Positions 1-6,976 of a stretch of DNA of 16,850 nucleotides are shown piece after piece. The translations under genes and the position numbers were made by a program. The DNA comes from Elusimicrobiota bacterium. GTDB lineage: Bacteria > Elusimicrobiota > Elusimicrobia > UBA1565 > UBA9628. Below the pieces are notes generated by a model, which made no database searches, had not been told where the DNA came from, and was given only the letters and a program-made list of their open reading frames with translations. The DNA lies in the NCBI GenBank assembly GCA_028871595.1, contig JAGWMT010000042.1, forward strand, positions 1-16,850, read 5' to 3'. Within the stretch, counting starts at the first letter, position 1. Every line of letters begins with the position of its first letter.

Positions 1-180
1 GCCGTCGGCCACCAGCAGGCCGACCTGGCGCACGTTGAGATCGATCACGAAGCCGAAGAAGCAGACCAGCAGGATGGGCATGCCCAGCGCCGCCGCGAGC
101 GTCACCCGGTCCCGGCGGATGTGGCGCGCCTCCTTGCGGGCGATGGACATGGCGCGGCTGAGGCGGAATTGCTCGCTCAC
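1..180 (-). CDS. ABC-2 type transporter permease, N-terminal fragment (cut by window edge)
   Basis: Only the first 60 codons are present; the gene continues past the left edge. The GTG start at 180 overlaps the stop of the upstream ATPase gene by 4 nt (GTGA), which fixes the start and implies translational coupling. The visible protein has a basic amphipathic N-terminus (SIARKEARHIRRDR) followed by a hydrophobic segment, roughly residues 29-45 (AAALGMPILLVCFFGFV). This is the typical opening of YbhS/YbhR/YhhJ-type ABC-2 permeases, in which a cytoplasmic arginine-rich stretch precedes the first membrane helix and a periplasmic domain follows. As last gene of the visible exporter operon, it would supply the membrane channel energised by the two ATPases. 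The substrate cannot be read from this fragment, and a second permease gene may follow outside the window. Confidence 0.8.
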   Translation of the reverse strand, partial: MSEQFRLSRAMSIARKEARHIRRDRVTLAAALGMPILLVCFFGFVIDLNVRQVGLLVADG

Positions 181-1118
181 CGGTCCTTTCCTTCCACCAG
201 GCGGACGAACACGTCCTCGAGGGTGGGCTTGATCCGGCGCGACTCCACGGCCGGCCCCAGGTCCGCCAGCAGGCGGCGGAAGCCGGACACGTCGCGCACG
301 CCGGCGTGCCAGCGCAGGCCGTACGGCTCGGGGTCGATCACGCTGGGATCGGCCTTCAGGCGGCCCGTCCAGTCCGCCGGGGCGCCGTCGCGCGCGCGAA
401 GCTCGTACAGCGGCTCCGGAAACGCGGAGGCCTTCAGGCCCGCGGGCGAATCCAGCGCGATCAAGCGGCCGGTGCGCATCAGCGCGATGCGCCCGCACTG
501 CTCGGCCTCGTCCATGTAATGGGTGGTGACGAACACGGTCTTCCCGGTGCCCGCGATGCGCCGGATCAAGCCCCAGAACCGGGCCCGCGCCGCCGGCGCC
601 ACGCCCGCGGTGGGCTCGTCCAGGAAGACGATCTCGGGATCATGCAGCATGGCGACGGCCAAGGAGAGCTCCTGCTTGAAGCCGCCCGGCAGGTCGCGCA
701 CCAAGGTGGTGGTCGGCCGGTCGAAGCCGATCGTCTTGAACAGGTCGCGCGTGCGCCGCTCCCGCTCCGCGTCCGGCATCTTGCGCAGCGCGGCGGCGAA
801 GGCGATGTTCTCCGCCACGCTCAGATCATCGTACAACGTGAAGCGCTGGGACATGTAGCCGACCTTGTGCTTGACGGCCTGCAGGCCGTCGGCCACCTCC
901 AGGCCGGCCACGCGCGCGCGGCCCGACGTGGGCACCAGCAGGCCGCACAGGACGCGGATCGTCGTGGTCTTGCCGGCGCCGTTGGCGCCCAGGAAGCCGA
1001 AGATTTCCCCCGGTGCCACGCGGAAGCTGACGTCGTCCACGGCCGTGAAGTCGCCGAAGCGCACGGTCAGGGCGCCGGCTTCCACCGCCCACGGGCCGCC
1101 GGAGGAGGCGCCGGTCAC
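177..1118 (-). CDS. ABC transporter ATP-binding protein (second NBD, YbhF C-half-like)
   Basis: A 313-aa cytoplasmic ATPase predicted to power an ABC-2 exporter. The GTG start at 1118 overlaps the previous stop (GTGA); an earlier in-frame start would run deep into the upstream gene. Visible motifs are Walker A GANGAGKTT (44-52), Q-loop Gln91, signature LPGGFKQ (143-149), Walker B IVFLDE (163-168) and H-loop His200 in TTHYMDEAE. The C-terminal tail ends PTLEDVFVRL, as in DrrA/YbhF-type ATPases, after a roughly 90-residue accessory region. Two departures from consensus stand out: Pro144 replaces the signature Ser, and Ala174 replaces the D-loop Asp (GVAP instead of GVDP). E. coli YbhF carries both NBDs in one chain; here the second half is a free-standing gene. 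The family assignment is firm, while the substrate is unknown. Confidence 0.93.
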   Translation of the reverse strand: MTGASSGGPWAVEAGALTVRFGDFTAVDDVSFRVAPGEIFGFLGANGAGKTTTIRVLCGLLVPTSGRARVAGLEVADGLQAVKHKVGYMSQRFTLYDDLSVAENIAFAAALRKMPDAERERRTRDLFKTIGFDRPTTTLVRDLPGGFKQELSLAVAMLHDPEIVFLDEPTAGVAPAARARFWGLIRRIAGTGKTVFVTTHYMDEAEQCGRIALMRTGRLIALDSPAGLKASAFPEPLYELRARDGAPADWTGRLKADPSVIDPEPYGLRWHAGVRDVSGFRRLLADLGPAVESRRIKPTLEDVFVRLVEGKDR

Positions 1119-1846
1119 CGCGCGGCCTCCTCGCGCTTGAGGAACAGGGCGTCGAAGGTTTCGACTCCCTCCGCGGCCAAAACCTCCCGGGGCTCCCCCT
1201 CGGCCAGCGCGCGGCCCTTGTCCAGCAGATGCACGCGCGCGCAGCGCTCCGCCTCGTCCATGTACGCCGTGGAGACGACGATGGTCACGTGCTCCTCCGC
1301 CAGCCGGTAGAGCAGCTCCCAGAACTCCCGGCGGCTGATGGGGTCCACGCCGTTCGTGGGCTCGTCCAGCAGCAGGATCGTCGGCGATTGCAGGAGGGCG
1401 CACATCAGGCCCAGCTTCTTATACATGCCGCCGGAGAGCTGGCCCGCGGCGCGGTCCTGGAACTTGTCCAGGCGCGTGACGGCCAGCAGCTCCGCGCGGC
1501 GCTTGCGGTACACGTCCTCGGACAGGCTGTACAGGTCGCGGAAAAAGTCCAGGTGTTCGCCGATGGACAGGTCGGCGTACAGGCTTTGGCGTTGAGGCAT
1601 GTACGCGACGCCGTCGCGGATCGCCCGGAAGTCGAGCGCCTTCCCGTCCCGCTCGAAGCGAACCGTGCCGGCGTCCGGCGCCAGCAGGCCGATCAGAGTG
1701 CGCAGCAAGGTGGTCTTCCCCGCGCCGTCGGGGCCGATCAGGCCGTGGAGGAGGCCGGGCTCAAAGGAGAACTCGGTCCCGTCGAGCGCCTGATTGGCGC
1801 CCAGCTTCTTGCGCAGGCCGGCGACGGCGATGCCGATCCCGGGCAT
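1115..1846 (-). CDS. ABC transporter ATP-binding protein (first NBD, YbhF N-half-like)
   Basis: A 243-aa ATPase subunit encoded just before its partner NBD and 7 nt after the HlyD-type adaptor. Motifs: Walker A GPDGAGKTT (38-46), Q-loop Gln85 in YMPQRQ, signature LSGGMYKKL (137-145), Walker B ILLLDE (157-162) with catalytic Glu162, and D-loop NGVDP (165-169). The H-loop histidine is replaced by Ala194 (VSTAYMDEAE); the partner NBD keeps its histidine. The signature here is canonical, whereas the partner's is not, so the two probably form an asymmetric heterodimer. The gene ends at the GTGA overlap that starts the second ATPase, consistent with equal, coupled synthesis. It is cytoplasmic, peripheral to the ABC-2 permease. 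Assignment to the family is secure; pairing as a heterodimer is inferred from adjacency and motif complementarity. Confidence 0.93.
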   Translation of the reverse strand: MPGIGIAVAGLRKKLGANQALDGTEFSFEPGLLHGLIGPDGAGKTTLLRTLIGLLAPDAGTVRFERDGKALDFRAIRDGVAYMPQRQSLYADLSIGEHLDFFRDLYSLSEDVYRKRRAELLAVTRLDKFQDRAAGQLSGGMYKKLGLMCALLQSPTILLLDEPTNGVDPISRREFWELLYRLAEEHVTIVVSTAYMDEAERCARVHLLDKGRALAEGEPREVLAAEGVETFDALFLKREEAAR

Positions 1847-1853
1847 GCGGGCC

Positions 1854-2579
1854 TCAGCGCGGCAGCGCCACTTCGACGGGCATGCCCGGCTTGAGCTCGC
1901 CGTCGGCGTTGTCGAGCGCGACCTTCACGCCGAAGACCAGGCGCGTGCGCTCCTCGCGCGTCTGCACGTTCTTGGGCGTGAACTCCGCCTCGGGACGGAT
2001 GAAGGCCACGCGCGCGGCGCGCGGCTTGTCCCCGGCTTCGGGCAGGAAGGCCTGGAGCTCCTGGCCGGGCTTGAGCGTGTACAGGGCGGTCTGCGGCACG
2101 TAGATGTACGCGTACACCGCGTCCAGATCCGCCAGCGTGAGCAGGTTCACGCCCGGCGAGGCCCACTCTCCCGGCTCGTGGAGGCGGGCCAGCACGGTGC
2201 CGCGGATGGGCGAGGCGATCCGGCACCACGACACGGACAGCGCGGCGGCGTCGCGCCGGTTGCGCTGGCGGTCGAGGGTCTCGAAGGGGGTGGAGCCTTC
2301 CTTGTAGAGGCGTTCCGAGCGCGCGAAGTCCCGCGCCGCGATGTCGGCGGCCAGCTTGAGGTCCTCGCAGCCCAGCTCGACCAGGACCTGGCCCGGCGTC
2401 ACCACGTCGCCCTCCTGCACGGTGACGGTGGAGATCGTCGAGGAAATGCGCGGGGACAGGGTCACGTCGGTGGCCTCCACGGTGCCCGCGTAGCGGAACG
2501 TCGCGCGGGAGTGCAGCCTCCAGGCGACGAGCGCCGCGACCACGGCCGCGGGAATGGCGATCTTCATCCGTTTTTTCAT
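1854..2579 (-). CDS. HlyD/YbhG-type periplasmic membrane-fusion protein
   Basis: A 241-aa adaptor that would link the inner-membrane ABC pump to the TolC-type channel. A basic N-terminus and one hydrophobic segment (about residues 7-20) anchor it in the inner membrane. The two halves of a lipoyl/barrel-sandwich domain are visible at about 41-70 (ending GDVVTPGQVLVEL) and 121-150 (SPIRGTVLARLHEPGEWASPG), separated by a helical hairpin at about 71-118. A beta-barrel region follows and ends in KPGMPVEVALP. At 241 aa it is short for the family, mainly because the hairpin is short. The ATG start follows the TolC stop by 4 nt. A ribosome-binding site AAGGA (2587-2591, 7 nt before the ATG) lies inside the end of the TolC gene, suggesting coupling. 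Confidence 0.92.
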   Translation of the reverse strand: MKKRMKIAIPAAVVAALVAWRLHSRATFRYAGTVEATDVTLSPRISSTISTVTVQEGDVVTPGQVLVELGCEDLKLAADIAARDFARSERLYKEGSTPFETLDRQRNRRDAAALSVSWCRIASPIRGTVLARLHEPGEWASPGVNLLTLADLDAVYAYIYVPQTALYTLKPGQELQAFLPEAGDKPRAARVAFIRPEAEFTPKNVQTREERTRLVFGVKVALDNADGELKPGMPVEVALPR

Positions 2580-2583
2580 GGGC

Positions 2584-3945
2584 TCATCCTTGCGCGGCCA
2601 ATTGGGCCAGCGCGGCCAGCTGGATCAGAATCTGCGCGCGGGTCTGGGCGGCGTTCACCTTCGCCTGCAGCGCGGCCAGCTCGTAGGTCTGCACTTCGAT
2701 GTAGGTCGAGCGCCCCCCCAGGTAGGAGAGGTACGACAGGCGGGCCAATTCGTCGGACTCGCCGACGGCGGTCGTGTCCAGCGCGGCCTGGTCGCGCAGG
2801 GCCGCCAGCGCCTCCCGGGCCTTGTCCCAGTCGCGCGACAGCTGCTCGACGACCAGATCGCGGCGCCGGTCATCCGCCGCCGCCGCGCGCCGCTGCGCTT
2901 CGGCGCGCCGCGCGGACTGCCGCCCCTCGAACAGGGGCATGCTGGCCGTGAGCCCCACGGACTTCTGGGTCACCGACTGAAGGACGGGGCCGTTCGGATA
3001 CTGATAGGCGATCGCCCCCGAGAGCTGGACCTTCGGTCCGCGGGCCGCCGCCTCCGCGTCCGCGGACAGACGCGCGGCCTCGGCCTGCCGCGTCCAGGCC
3101 AGGGCCCGCGGGTGGGAGGACGACGGGCCGGCGGCCGCCTCGGCCGCGGCGAGCGCGGCGGGGGTGTCGGCCAGGCTGTCGAACACCACGCGCACGGTCG
3201 GCTGGGGCAGCCCCGCGGGCAGGGACGTGGACACGCGCACGTCCACGGGGCGGGTCAGGTCCAGGCCCGCGCCCAGACCGGTGAGCTGGAACAGCTCGCG
3301 CAGCGCCGCGGCCAGCTCGGACTGCGCCGACAGGAAGTCCTTGCGGCGCTGGAGGTCCACCTGATGGGAGGACAGGGAGTCGATGCGGCTGGCGGCGCCG
3401 GCGCGCACGCGTTTCTGGATATCGGCGTACTGCGCGTCGGCCAACGTCACCGAGTCCGCGAGCAGGCGCACCTTCTCGCGGGCGAGCTGGACCTGGACGT
3501 AGGAAAGCCTCAAGGCCTGCGTCACCTGAGTCTGCGTGAGGCGCTCCTGCTCTTCTTGCGAGCGGGCGCCCGCGGCCTGAGCGCGCCACGTCTTGCGCAG
3601 CGCGCCCTCGTCCCACAGAGTCCAGTTCAAGGTGGGGCCGATGGAGGTGGCGCGGTTGGAGCCGAACGGCTGGGGCGGCTGCCCCGGAACCACGGAGAAA
3701 CGGGGCACCTCGGTTTGATAGCGGTAATAGCCGTCCAAGGTCAGGCGCGGCAGCAGCGGCGCGAAGGAGGCGTCGGCCCGGGAGCGCGCCGCCGCGCTGT
3801 CCTCGGCGGCGGCTTTGTCCTCCAGCGAATGCGCCCGCGCCGCGGCTTCCGCGTCGGCCATGCTCAGCGTGAAGACCGGCGCGTCGGCGGCCGCCGCGGC
3901 CGGAAAGAGGAAGGCGGCGAGCAGGACCGCCGAGAACCGGCTCAC
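2584..3945 (-). CDS. TolC-family outer-membrane efflux channel
   Basis: A 453-aa outer-membrane factor that forms the exit duct of a tripartite exporter. The first about 20 residues are a signal peptide (SRFSAVLLAAFLFPAAAAADA). Two alanine- and arginine-rich helical repeats follow, at about 40-230 and 270-450, as expected for the OEP duplication. Typical segments are the strand region FAPLLPRLTLDGYYRYQTEV and the helix LRLSYVQVQLAREKVRLLADS. The internal repeat is marked by the second-half strand SVGLTASMPLFEGR. Start choice: the GTG at 3945 overlaps the tetR stop by 4 nt (GTGA) and places the signal peptide at the N-terminus. The length is normal for the family. Having the channel gene inside the exporter operon differs from E. 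coli ybhGFSR, which uses the distant tolC. Confidence 0.93.
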   Translation of the reverse strand: MSRFSAVLLAAFLFPAAAAADAPVFTLSMADAEAAARAHSLEDKAAAEDSAAARSRADASFAPLLPRLTLDGYYRYQTEVPRFSVVPGQPPQPFGSNRATSIGPTLNWTLWDEGALRKTWRAQAAGARSQEEQERLTQTQVTQALRLSYVQVQLAREKVRLLADSVTLADAQYADIQKRVRAGAASRIDSLSSHQVDLQRRKDFLSAQSELAAALRELFQLTGLGAGLDLTRPVDVRVSTSLPAGLPQPTVRVVFDSLADTPAALAAAEAAAGPSSSHPRALAWTRQAEAARLSADAEAAARGPKVQLSGAIAYQYPNGPVLQSVTQKSVGLTASMPLFEGRQSARRAEAQRRAAAADDRRRDLVVEQLSRDWDKAREALAALRDQAALDTTAVGESDELARLSYLSYLGGRSTYIEVQTYELAALQAKVNAAQTRAQILIQLAALAQLAAQG

Positions 3946-4583
3946 GACTTCCTTCCGACGGCGAGCGCCGCCATCACCATGTCGGCGCGGATCTCGATGG
4001 TCTCATCGGACAGAAGGTGCCCGGCGAAATCCTTGAAGGGCTTGCCGCCCAAGGTGCGCACGCCGTTGCGCTCGAACGCGGTGACGGCCACGTTGGGCAT
4101 GGCCATGGTGCTCATCGCGAACATGCACAGGCCCGGCGCGGGCAGGGGCCGGATCACGCCCGCCCGCCGGCACTCCTCCATCAGCCCCATGACCACGGAC
4201 GCGTGGCGCGGGAAGTTCTTCTTGGCGAACGCGGACATCTCCGGCGAGGCGTTCATCAGCTCCCGGATCATCAGCGAGTAGAAGACGCGGTGCTCGCGCG
4301 CGAAGCGCGCCACGGCCACCAGCACTCGGCGCAGACGCTCGCGCGGCGTCCCCGCGCCATGGGCGGCCTCCTCGAACGTGACCAGGAAGTCGGCGTAGAC
4401 CTCGGTCAGCACGCGATTGAGGAAGGCCTCGCGCGTCTTGAAGTGGTAATGAAACATCCCCACGTTCACGCGCGCGCGGCGGGCGACTTCGCGGACGGAC
4501 AACCCGGCGAAGCCGGTCTCCGGCAGCATGACCAGGGCGGCGGCGACCAGCTTCTTGTCGAGGTGGGCGGAAGGTCGGGGCAT
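3942..4583 (-). CDS. TetR-family transcriptional regulator of the exporter operon
   Basis: A 213-aa regulator with an N-terminal TetR DNA-binding domain. The helix-turn-helix at about residues 28-48 (LSVREVARRARVNVGMFHYHF) is followed by KTREAFLNRVL, the usual start of helix 4. The remaining about 150 residues form the helical ligand-binding and dimerisation region, which gives no ligand clue by eye. It is first in the operon and is followed, with a GTGA overlap, by the TolC-type gene. A 28-bp imperfect palindrome sits over the -10 box immediately upstream of its ATG, so autorepression relieved by an exported compound is the natural model. That model is inferred. The ATG at 4583 has no clear Shine-Dalgarno, and the predicted mRNA leader is only about 10 nt. 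Confidence 0.93.
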   Translation of the reverse strand: MPRPSAHLDKKLVAAALVMLPETGFAGLSVREVARRARVNVGMFHYHFKTREAFLNRVLTEVYADFLVTFEEAAHGAGTPRERLRRVLVAVARFAREHRVFYSLMIRELMNASPEMSAFAKKNFPRHASVVMGLMEECRRAGVIRPLPAPGLCMFAMSTMAMPNVAVTAFERNGVRTLGGKPFKDFAGHLLSDETIEIRADMVMAALAVGRKS

Positions 4584-4587
4584 AATT

Positions 4588-4615
4588 AGTCTTACGTATA
4601 ATTATACATGCGACT
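4588..4615. promoter_or_regulatory. Putative TetR operator (28-bp imperfect palindrome)
   Basis: The half-sites AGTCTTACGTATAA (4588-4601) and TTATACATGCGACT (4602-4615) are inverted repeats matching at 11 of 14 positions, centred on the palindrome TATAATTATA. The repeat covers the -10 box and the predicted start of transcription, so a bound dimer would block RNA polymerase. Size and position fit a TetR-family operator; binding itself is inferred. Confidence 0.7.
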
Positions 4616-4628
4616 TATTACTTGTCAA
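4601..4628 (-). promoter_or_regulatory. Sigma70-type promoter for the tetR-tolC-hlyD-ABC operon
   Basis: On the minus strand a perfect -35 TTGACA (4623-4628) is separated by 16 nt from a perfect -10 TATAAT (4601-4606). Transcription would start near 4594, about 11 nt before the tetR ATG. The element is an AT-rich island in very GC-rich DNA and is one of the strongest promoter matches in the window. Confidence 0.82.
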
Positions 4629-4639
4629 GGATCCGAGAC

Positions 4640-4834
4640 TCAGCGCCGGGGCGGGATTCCCAGGACGGAGCGGTCCAGGGAGAGGACCTTCCGGCGGGAA
4701 AGCCAGAACCACAGGCTCGCGCACGCCACGGCGAACGCCAGGCGTCCCGCCGTGGCCGCGCCCAGCAGGCATCGCGCCCCGCCCGCGGCCGCCGCCAGAA
4801 GAAAGACCCAGCGCAGAGCGGCGAGCTTGCTCAT
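4640..4834 (-). CDS. Possible small membrane protein (64 aa)
   Basis: A 64-residue open frame starting with ATG 13 nt after the stop of the lysine-rich secreted protein gene. Two hydrophobic stretches, about residues 8-28 (RWVFLLAAAAGGARCLLGAA) and 29-46 (GRLAFAVACASLWFWL), could form two membrane helices. A basic tail (SRRKVLSLDRSVLG) follows. I do not recognise a family. Placement directly downstream in the same direction, and the hydrophobic pattern ending in a positively charged tail, favour a real gene. Against it are the weak ribosome-binding site (only CCCGGG just before ATG) and the ease of chance open frames in GC-rich DNA. Its stop is immediately followed by the promoter of the exporter operon. 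Function unknown. Confidence 0.4.
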   Translation of the reverse strand: MSKLAALRWVFLLAAAAGGARCLLGAATAGRLAFAVACASLWFWLSRRKVLSLDRSVLGIPPRR

Positions 4835-4847
4835 CCCGGGAGCCGGG

Positions 4848-5252
4848 CTAGAGCGCGTCCGCGTCGGCGGACTTGTTCACGCAGGGCTCCTCGGCCGAGC
4901 AGGAGTCCTTGCCGGCCGGCGTCACCGCGGAGTCGTCCTCCGAGGACTTGCGCGCCTTGGCCGCGGCCTTCTTCTTCGCGTCCGAACGGATGGGATTGCC
5001 GTCCGCGTCGAAACGGTAGGTCGCCTCGGTGTTCTCGGCCAGGATGCGGGACTTGTATTTGGAGTCGACCGGCTTGGCCTTCTTTTTCTTCTTCGCCGCC
5101 TTTTTGGATTCCTTCTTCTTCGGCTTGGCCTCGGGCTTGGCGTCGGCCTTGGACTCGCCCGCGACACCGACCTGAGCGGCCGCGGGCGCGCCGGCCAGGA
5201 CCGAGGCGAACAGGACGATCACGACGGCGGACATCACGCGCTTGAGAATCAT
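4848..5252 (-). CDS. Lysine/alanine-rich secreted protein of unknown function
   Basis: A 134-aa protein with a clear signal peptide (about residues 1-27, LKRVMSAVVIVLFASVLAG followed by APAAAQ). A strongly basic low-complexity segment covers about 37-63 (KPKKKESKKAAKKKKKAKP). A more ordered part then contains ILAENTEATYRFDADGNPI. A second basic run follows, and the tail is acidic with two cysteines (CSAEEPC). No enzyme motif is visible. Lys-rich exported proteins can bind nucleic acids, anionic glycans or envelope polymers; none can be chosen from the sequence. The ATG at 5252 lies almost exactly where transcription from the upstream promoter should begin, so the message may be leaderless. 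An alternative start at Met7 would leave a short leader but has no obvious ribosome-binding site. Confidence 0.75.
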   Translation of the reverse strand: MILKRVMSAVVIVLFASVLAGAPAAAQVGVAGESKADAKPEAKPKKKESKKAAKKKKKAKPVDSKYKSRILAENTEATYRFDADGNPIRSDAKKKAAAKARKSSEDDSAVTPAGKDSCSAEEPCVNKSADADAL

Positions 5253-5258
5253 GACTTT

Positions 5259-5287
5259 AGTATAGCCGCCCCGGCGGCCGCTTTCAA
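5259..5287 (-). promoter_or_regulatory. Promoter for the lysine-rich secreted protein gene
   Basis: On the minus strand, -35 TTGAAA (5282-5287), a 17-nt spacer and -10 TATACT (5259-5264) form a good sigma70-like promoter. The -35 box lies 8 nt past the stop of the preceding gene. The predicted start point, about 7 nt past the -10, coincides with the ATG at 5252. Confidence 0.65.
5265..5278. other. Short GC hairpin in the promoter spacer
   Basis: GCCGCC (5265-5270) and GGCGGC (5273-5278) are perfect inverted repeats separated by 2 nt, occupying most of the spacer between the -35 and -10 boxes. It could be a weak terminator stem for the upstream three-gene unit, but no T-tract follows. Otherwise it may simply be GC-rich spacer DNA. 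Confidence 0.35.
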
Positions 5288-5294
5288 GGGCGCG

Positions 5295-6074
5295 TCAGGG
5301 CGCGGGCGGGGTCCGGCGGAAACGGACCAGGTCGTCGTGCAGCGCGGCCGCGCCGACGACGTCGTAGGCGCCGAGCGCCTCCCGCGCGCGCGCCAGCGCG
5401 CCGGGCGCGCGCAAAACCCAGGCCGCGCGCACCAGGGCCGCCGGATAGCGCCGCCCGCCCAGGACCCCGTAGGGCCCGTCGGGCGGGGCCGCCAGCGCGC
5501 GCAGATCCGCCGCGTGGAGCGCGAACAAATCCTCCAGCTCGGTCAGCCGCGCGGCGCCGCGCGGCGCTCCCGGCTCCGCCGACCAGTAGGCGGCGTCGGG
5601 GGAGCGCTCGAAGAGGTCCAGGAACGCGGCCGCGCCGCTCAACACGGGAGATCCGGACGCCGGGCGCGTCTCCGCGGCGCGCAGCGCGCGCGCCGTCTCC
5701 GCGTCGGTCAAGGCAAGCTCCGCCAAGATCGAGGCCGTCCACACTCGCTCCGCCTGCTCAGCCTCCACCAACGGCAGCGGCGCCGCGATCGCGGCGCGGG
5801 CCAGCGCGCGGGCGTACTCCGCCTCGGCCTCGCCCGGGGGAAGGTCCGGAAGGCGCTCCAGGTCCACGACGATCTCCGGCGCGGCGGCTCCGCGCTCGTC
5901 CACGGCGAAGGGCAGGCCCGAGGCGTGCGCCTCGCGCCGCGGCGCGGTCTCCGCGGCCAGGAACAGGCGGCGGGCCGTCGCGCTGGCCGAGAGCCGCGCT
6001 TCCAGGCGCGTCACCGCCGCCGGCTCCGGCGCGGCCGCCGCGGACGCCGCCAGCAGCAGGGCCGCGGCGAGCAT
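5295..6074 (-). CDS. Secreted protein of unknown function, downstream of amidinotransferase
   Basis: A 259-aa protein whose ATG overlaps the amidinotransferase stop by 1 nt (TGATG), so it is probably made from the same message. The first about 15 residues (MLAAALLLAASAAAAPEPAA) are a signal peptide. The mature part is alanine-, arginine- and glutamate-rich and predicted mostly helical. The only distinct stretches are PEIVVDLERLPDLPPGEAEA (about 66-85) and EAEQAERVWTASILAELAL (about 104-122). No HExxH, GDSL, Walker or cysteine motif is visible and I do not recognise the family. The same segment also sits in the 3' part of a longer open frame running back to 6884, but only this start gives a signal peptide and avoids reading through the enzyme gene. 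Confidence 0.72.
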   Translation of the reverse strand: MLAAALLLAASAAAAPEPAAVTRLEARLSASATARRLFLAAETAPRREAHASGLPFAVDERGAAAPEIVVDLERLPDLPPGEAEAEYARALARAAIAAPLPLVEAEQAERVWTASILAELALTDAETARALRAAETRPASGSPVLSGAAAFLDLFERSPDAAYWSAEPGAPRGAARLTELEDLFALHAADLRALAAPPDGPYGVLGGRRYPAALVRAAWVLRAPGALARAREALGAYDVVGAAALHDDLVRFRRTPPAP

Positions 6075-6976
6075 CAGAACAGGGACTGCTTCATGCAGTA
6101 GACGCTGCCGCCGGACTTGATGAACTCCGACGTGTCCACCTCGCACACGCCCAGGCCCAGCGCGTGCATGTGGTTGGACACCGTGGTCGCGCCCTTCTGT
6201 AAAATCGCGGTCTTGCCGCCGATCACCGCCGCGTTGCACGCCATCTTGGCCACCGCGTCGTGCTCGGTGGCGGTGACGACGATGGGGAAGATCTTGAGGA
6301 TCAGCTCCAGGCTGGCCGCGTCGAACGCGGCGGGGTGGATGAGCACGGCCTCGGGCGTGAGCGGACAGAAGCAGGTGTCGAGATGGTAGAAGCGCTCGTT
6401 GACCAGCTTGAGGAGGATGACGGGGGCGTGGAAGGCTTTGGCCACCTGCTCGAAGATTTCCGGGTCGGAACGGAAGCCGAAGCCGCCCCAGATCAGGCGC
6501 TTGCCGGGGTGCCAGATGGCGTCGCCGGAGCCCTCGAACGTGGCGTGTCCGCCGGCCTTCAGCTTCACGACGGTGTAGCCGTGTTCCTTGTACCACGCCT
6601 CGAAGCTGTCCACCTCGCGGCGGCGGGAGGGATGGCGCATGGCCGACAGCAGCGCGACCTTCTCCCCGTCGGGGCGCGTCCCGGCCAGCGACTGGTTCGC
6701 GCAGAAGACCATGTCCTCCAGGCCCGGCGCCGGAGGAATCAAGGAAACCGGGCAGCCGGCGGCGTCGAACGCCTCGCGCAGCTCTTCCCACTGACGGCGG
6801 GCCTTCGGCAGGTCCACGCCGCCCACCTGGCCGGACATATAAGGATTCTTCACGGCCAGGACCTGATAATGGTCGGGGGAGCACATCAGGACGCCGGACG
6901 GTTCCGGCATGACCGGGCAGTTCTTCAGCGAAAAGCCCTGGAGATCGTGAATGCTGCGGTAGATGCGGGCGCTCAT
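6074..6976 (-). CDS. Amidinotransferase/DDAH-superfamily enzyme (guanidino-group hydrolase or transferase)
   Basis: A 300-aa protein of the pentein fold (arginine deiminase, DDAH, amidinotransferase), predicted cytoplasmic. Family landmarks: MCSPDHYQV (31-39), NPYMSGQVG (44-52), GLEDMVFCANQ (85-95) and the catalytic residues Glu148 in ATFEGSGD, His198 in FYHLD and Cys294 in GGSVYCMKQSLF. All expected active-site positions are present, so it should act on a guanidino compound such as arginine, methylarginine or a related metabolite. The length fits DDAH-like hydrolases rather than longer arginine deiminases. The substrate cannot be decided by eye, and calling it argI or arcA would be unsupported. 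Its ATG overlaps the stop of the 420-aa gene (ATGA), and the next gene overlaps its own stop. Confidence 0.88.
   Translation of the reverse strand: MSARIYRSIHDLQGFSLKNCPVMPEPSGVLMCSPDHYQVLAVKNPYMSGQVGGVDLPKARRQWEELREAFDAAGCPVSLIPPAPGLEDMVFCANQSLAGTRPDGEKVALLSAMRHPSRRREVDSFEAWYKEHGYTVVKLKAGGHATFEGSGDAIWHPGKRLIWGGFGFRSDPEIFEQVAKAFHAPVILLKLVNERFYHLDTCFCPLTPEAVLIHPAAFDAASLELILKIFPIVVTATEHDAVAKMACNAAVIGGKTAILQKGATTVSNHMHALGLGVCEVDTSEFIKSGGSVYCMKQSLF

Noticed and set aside
177..1846. The two ATPase genes as one YbhF gene broken by a frameshift
   Set aside because: Each half has complete domain boundaries, the join is a regular GTGA stop/start overlap as at several other junctions, and both reading frames are intact.
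2554..4281. A 575-aa plus-strand open frame
   Set aside because: It lies antisense to the adaptor, channel and regulator genes, has a repetitive Gly/Arg/Gln/His composition typical of GC-rich antisense frames, and shows no domain.
4597..4602. A plus-strand TATAAT inside the operator palindrome, suggesting a divergent promoter
   Set aside because: It arises from the palindrome. No -35 lies at the right distance on the plus strand and no rightward gene follows.
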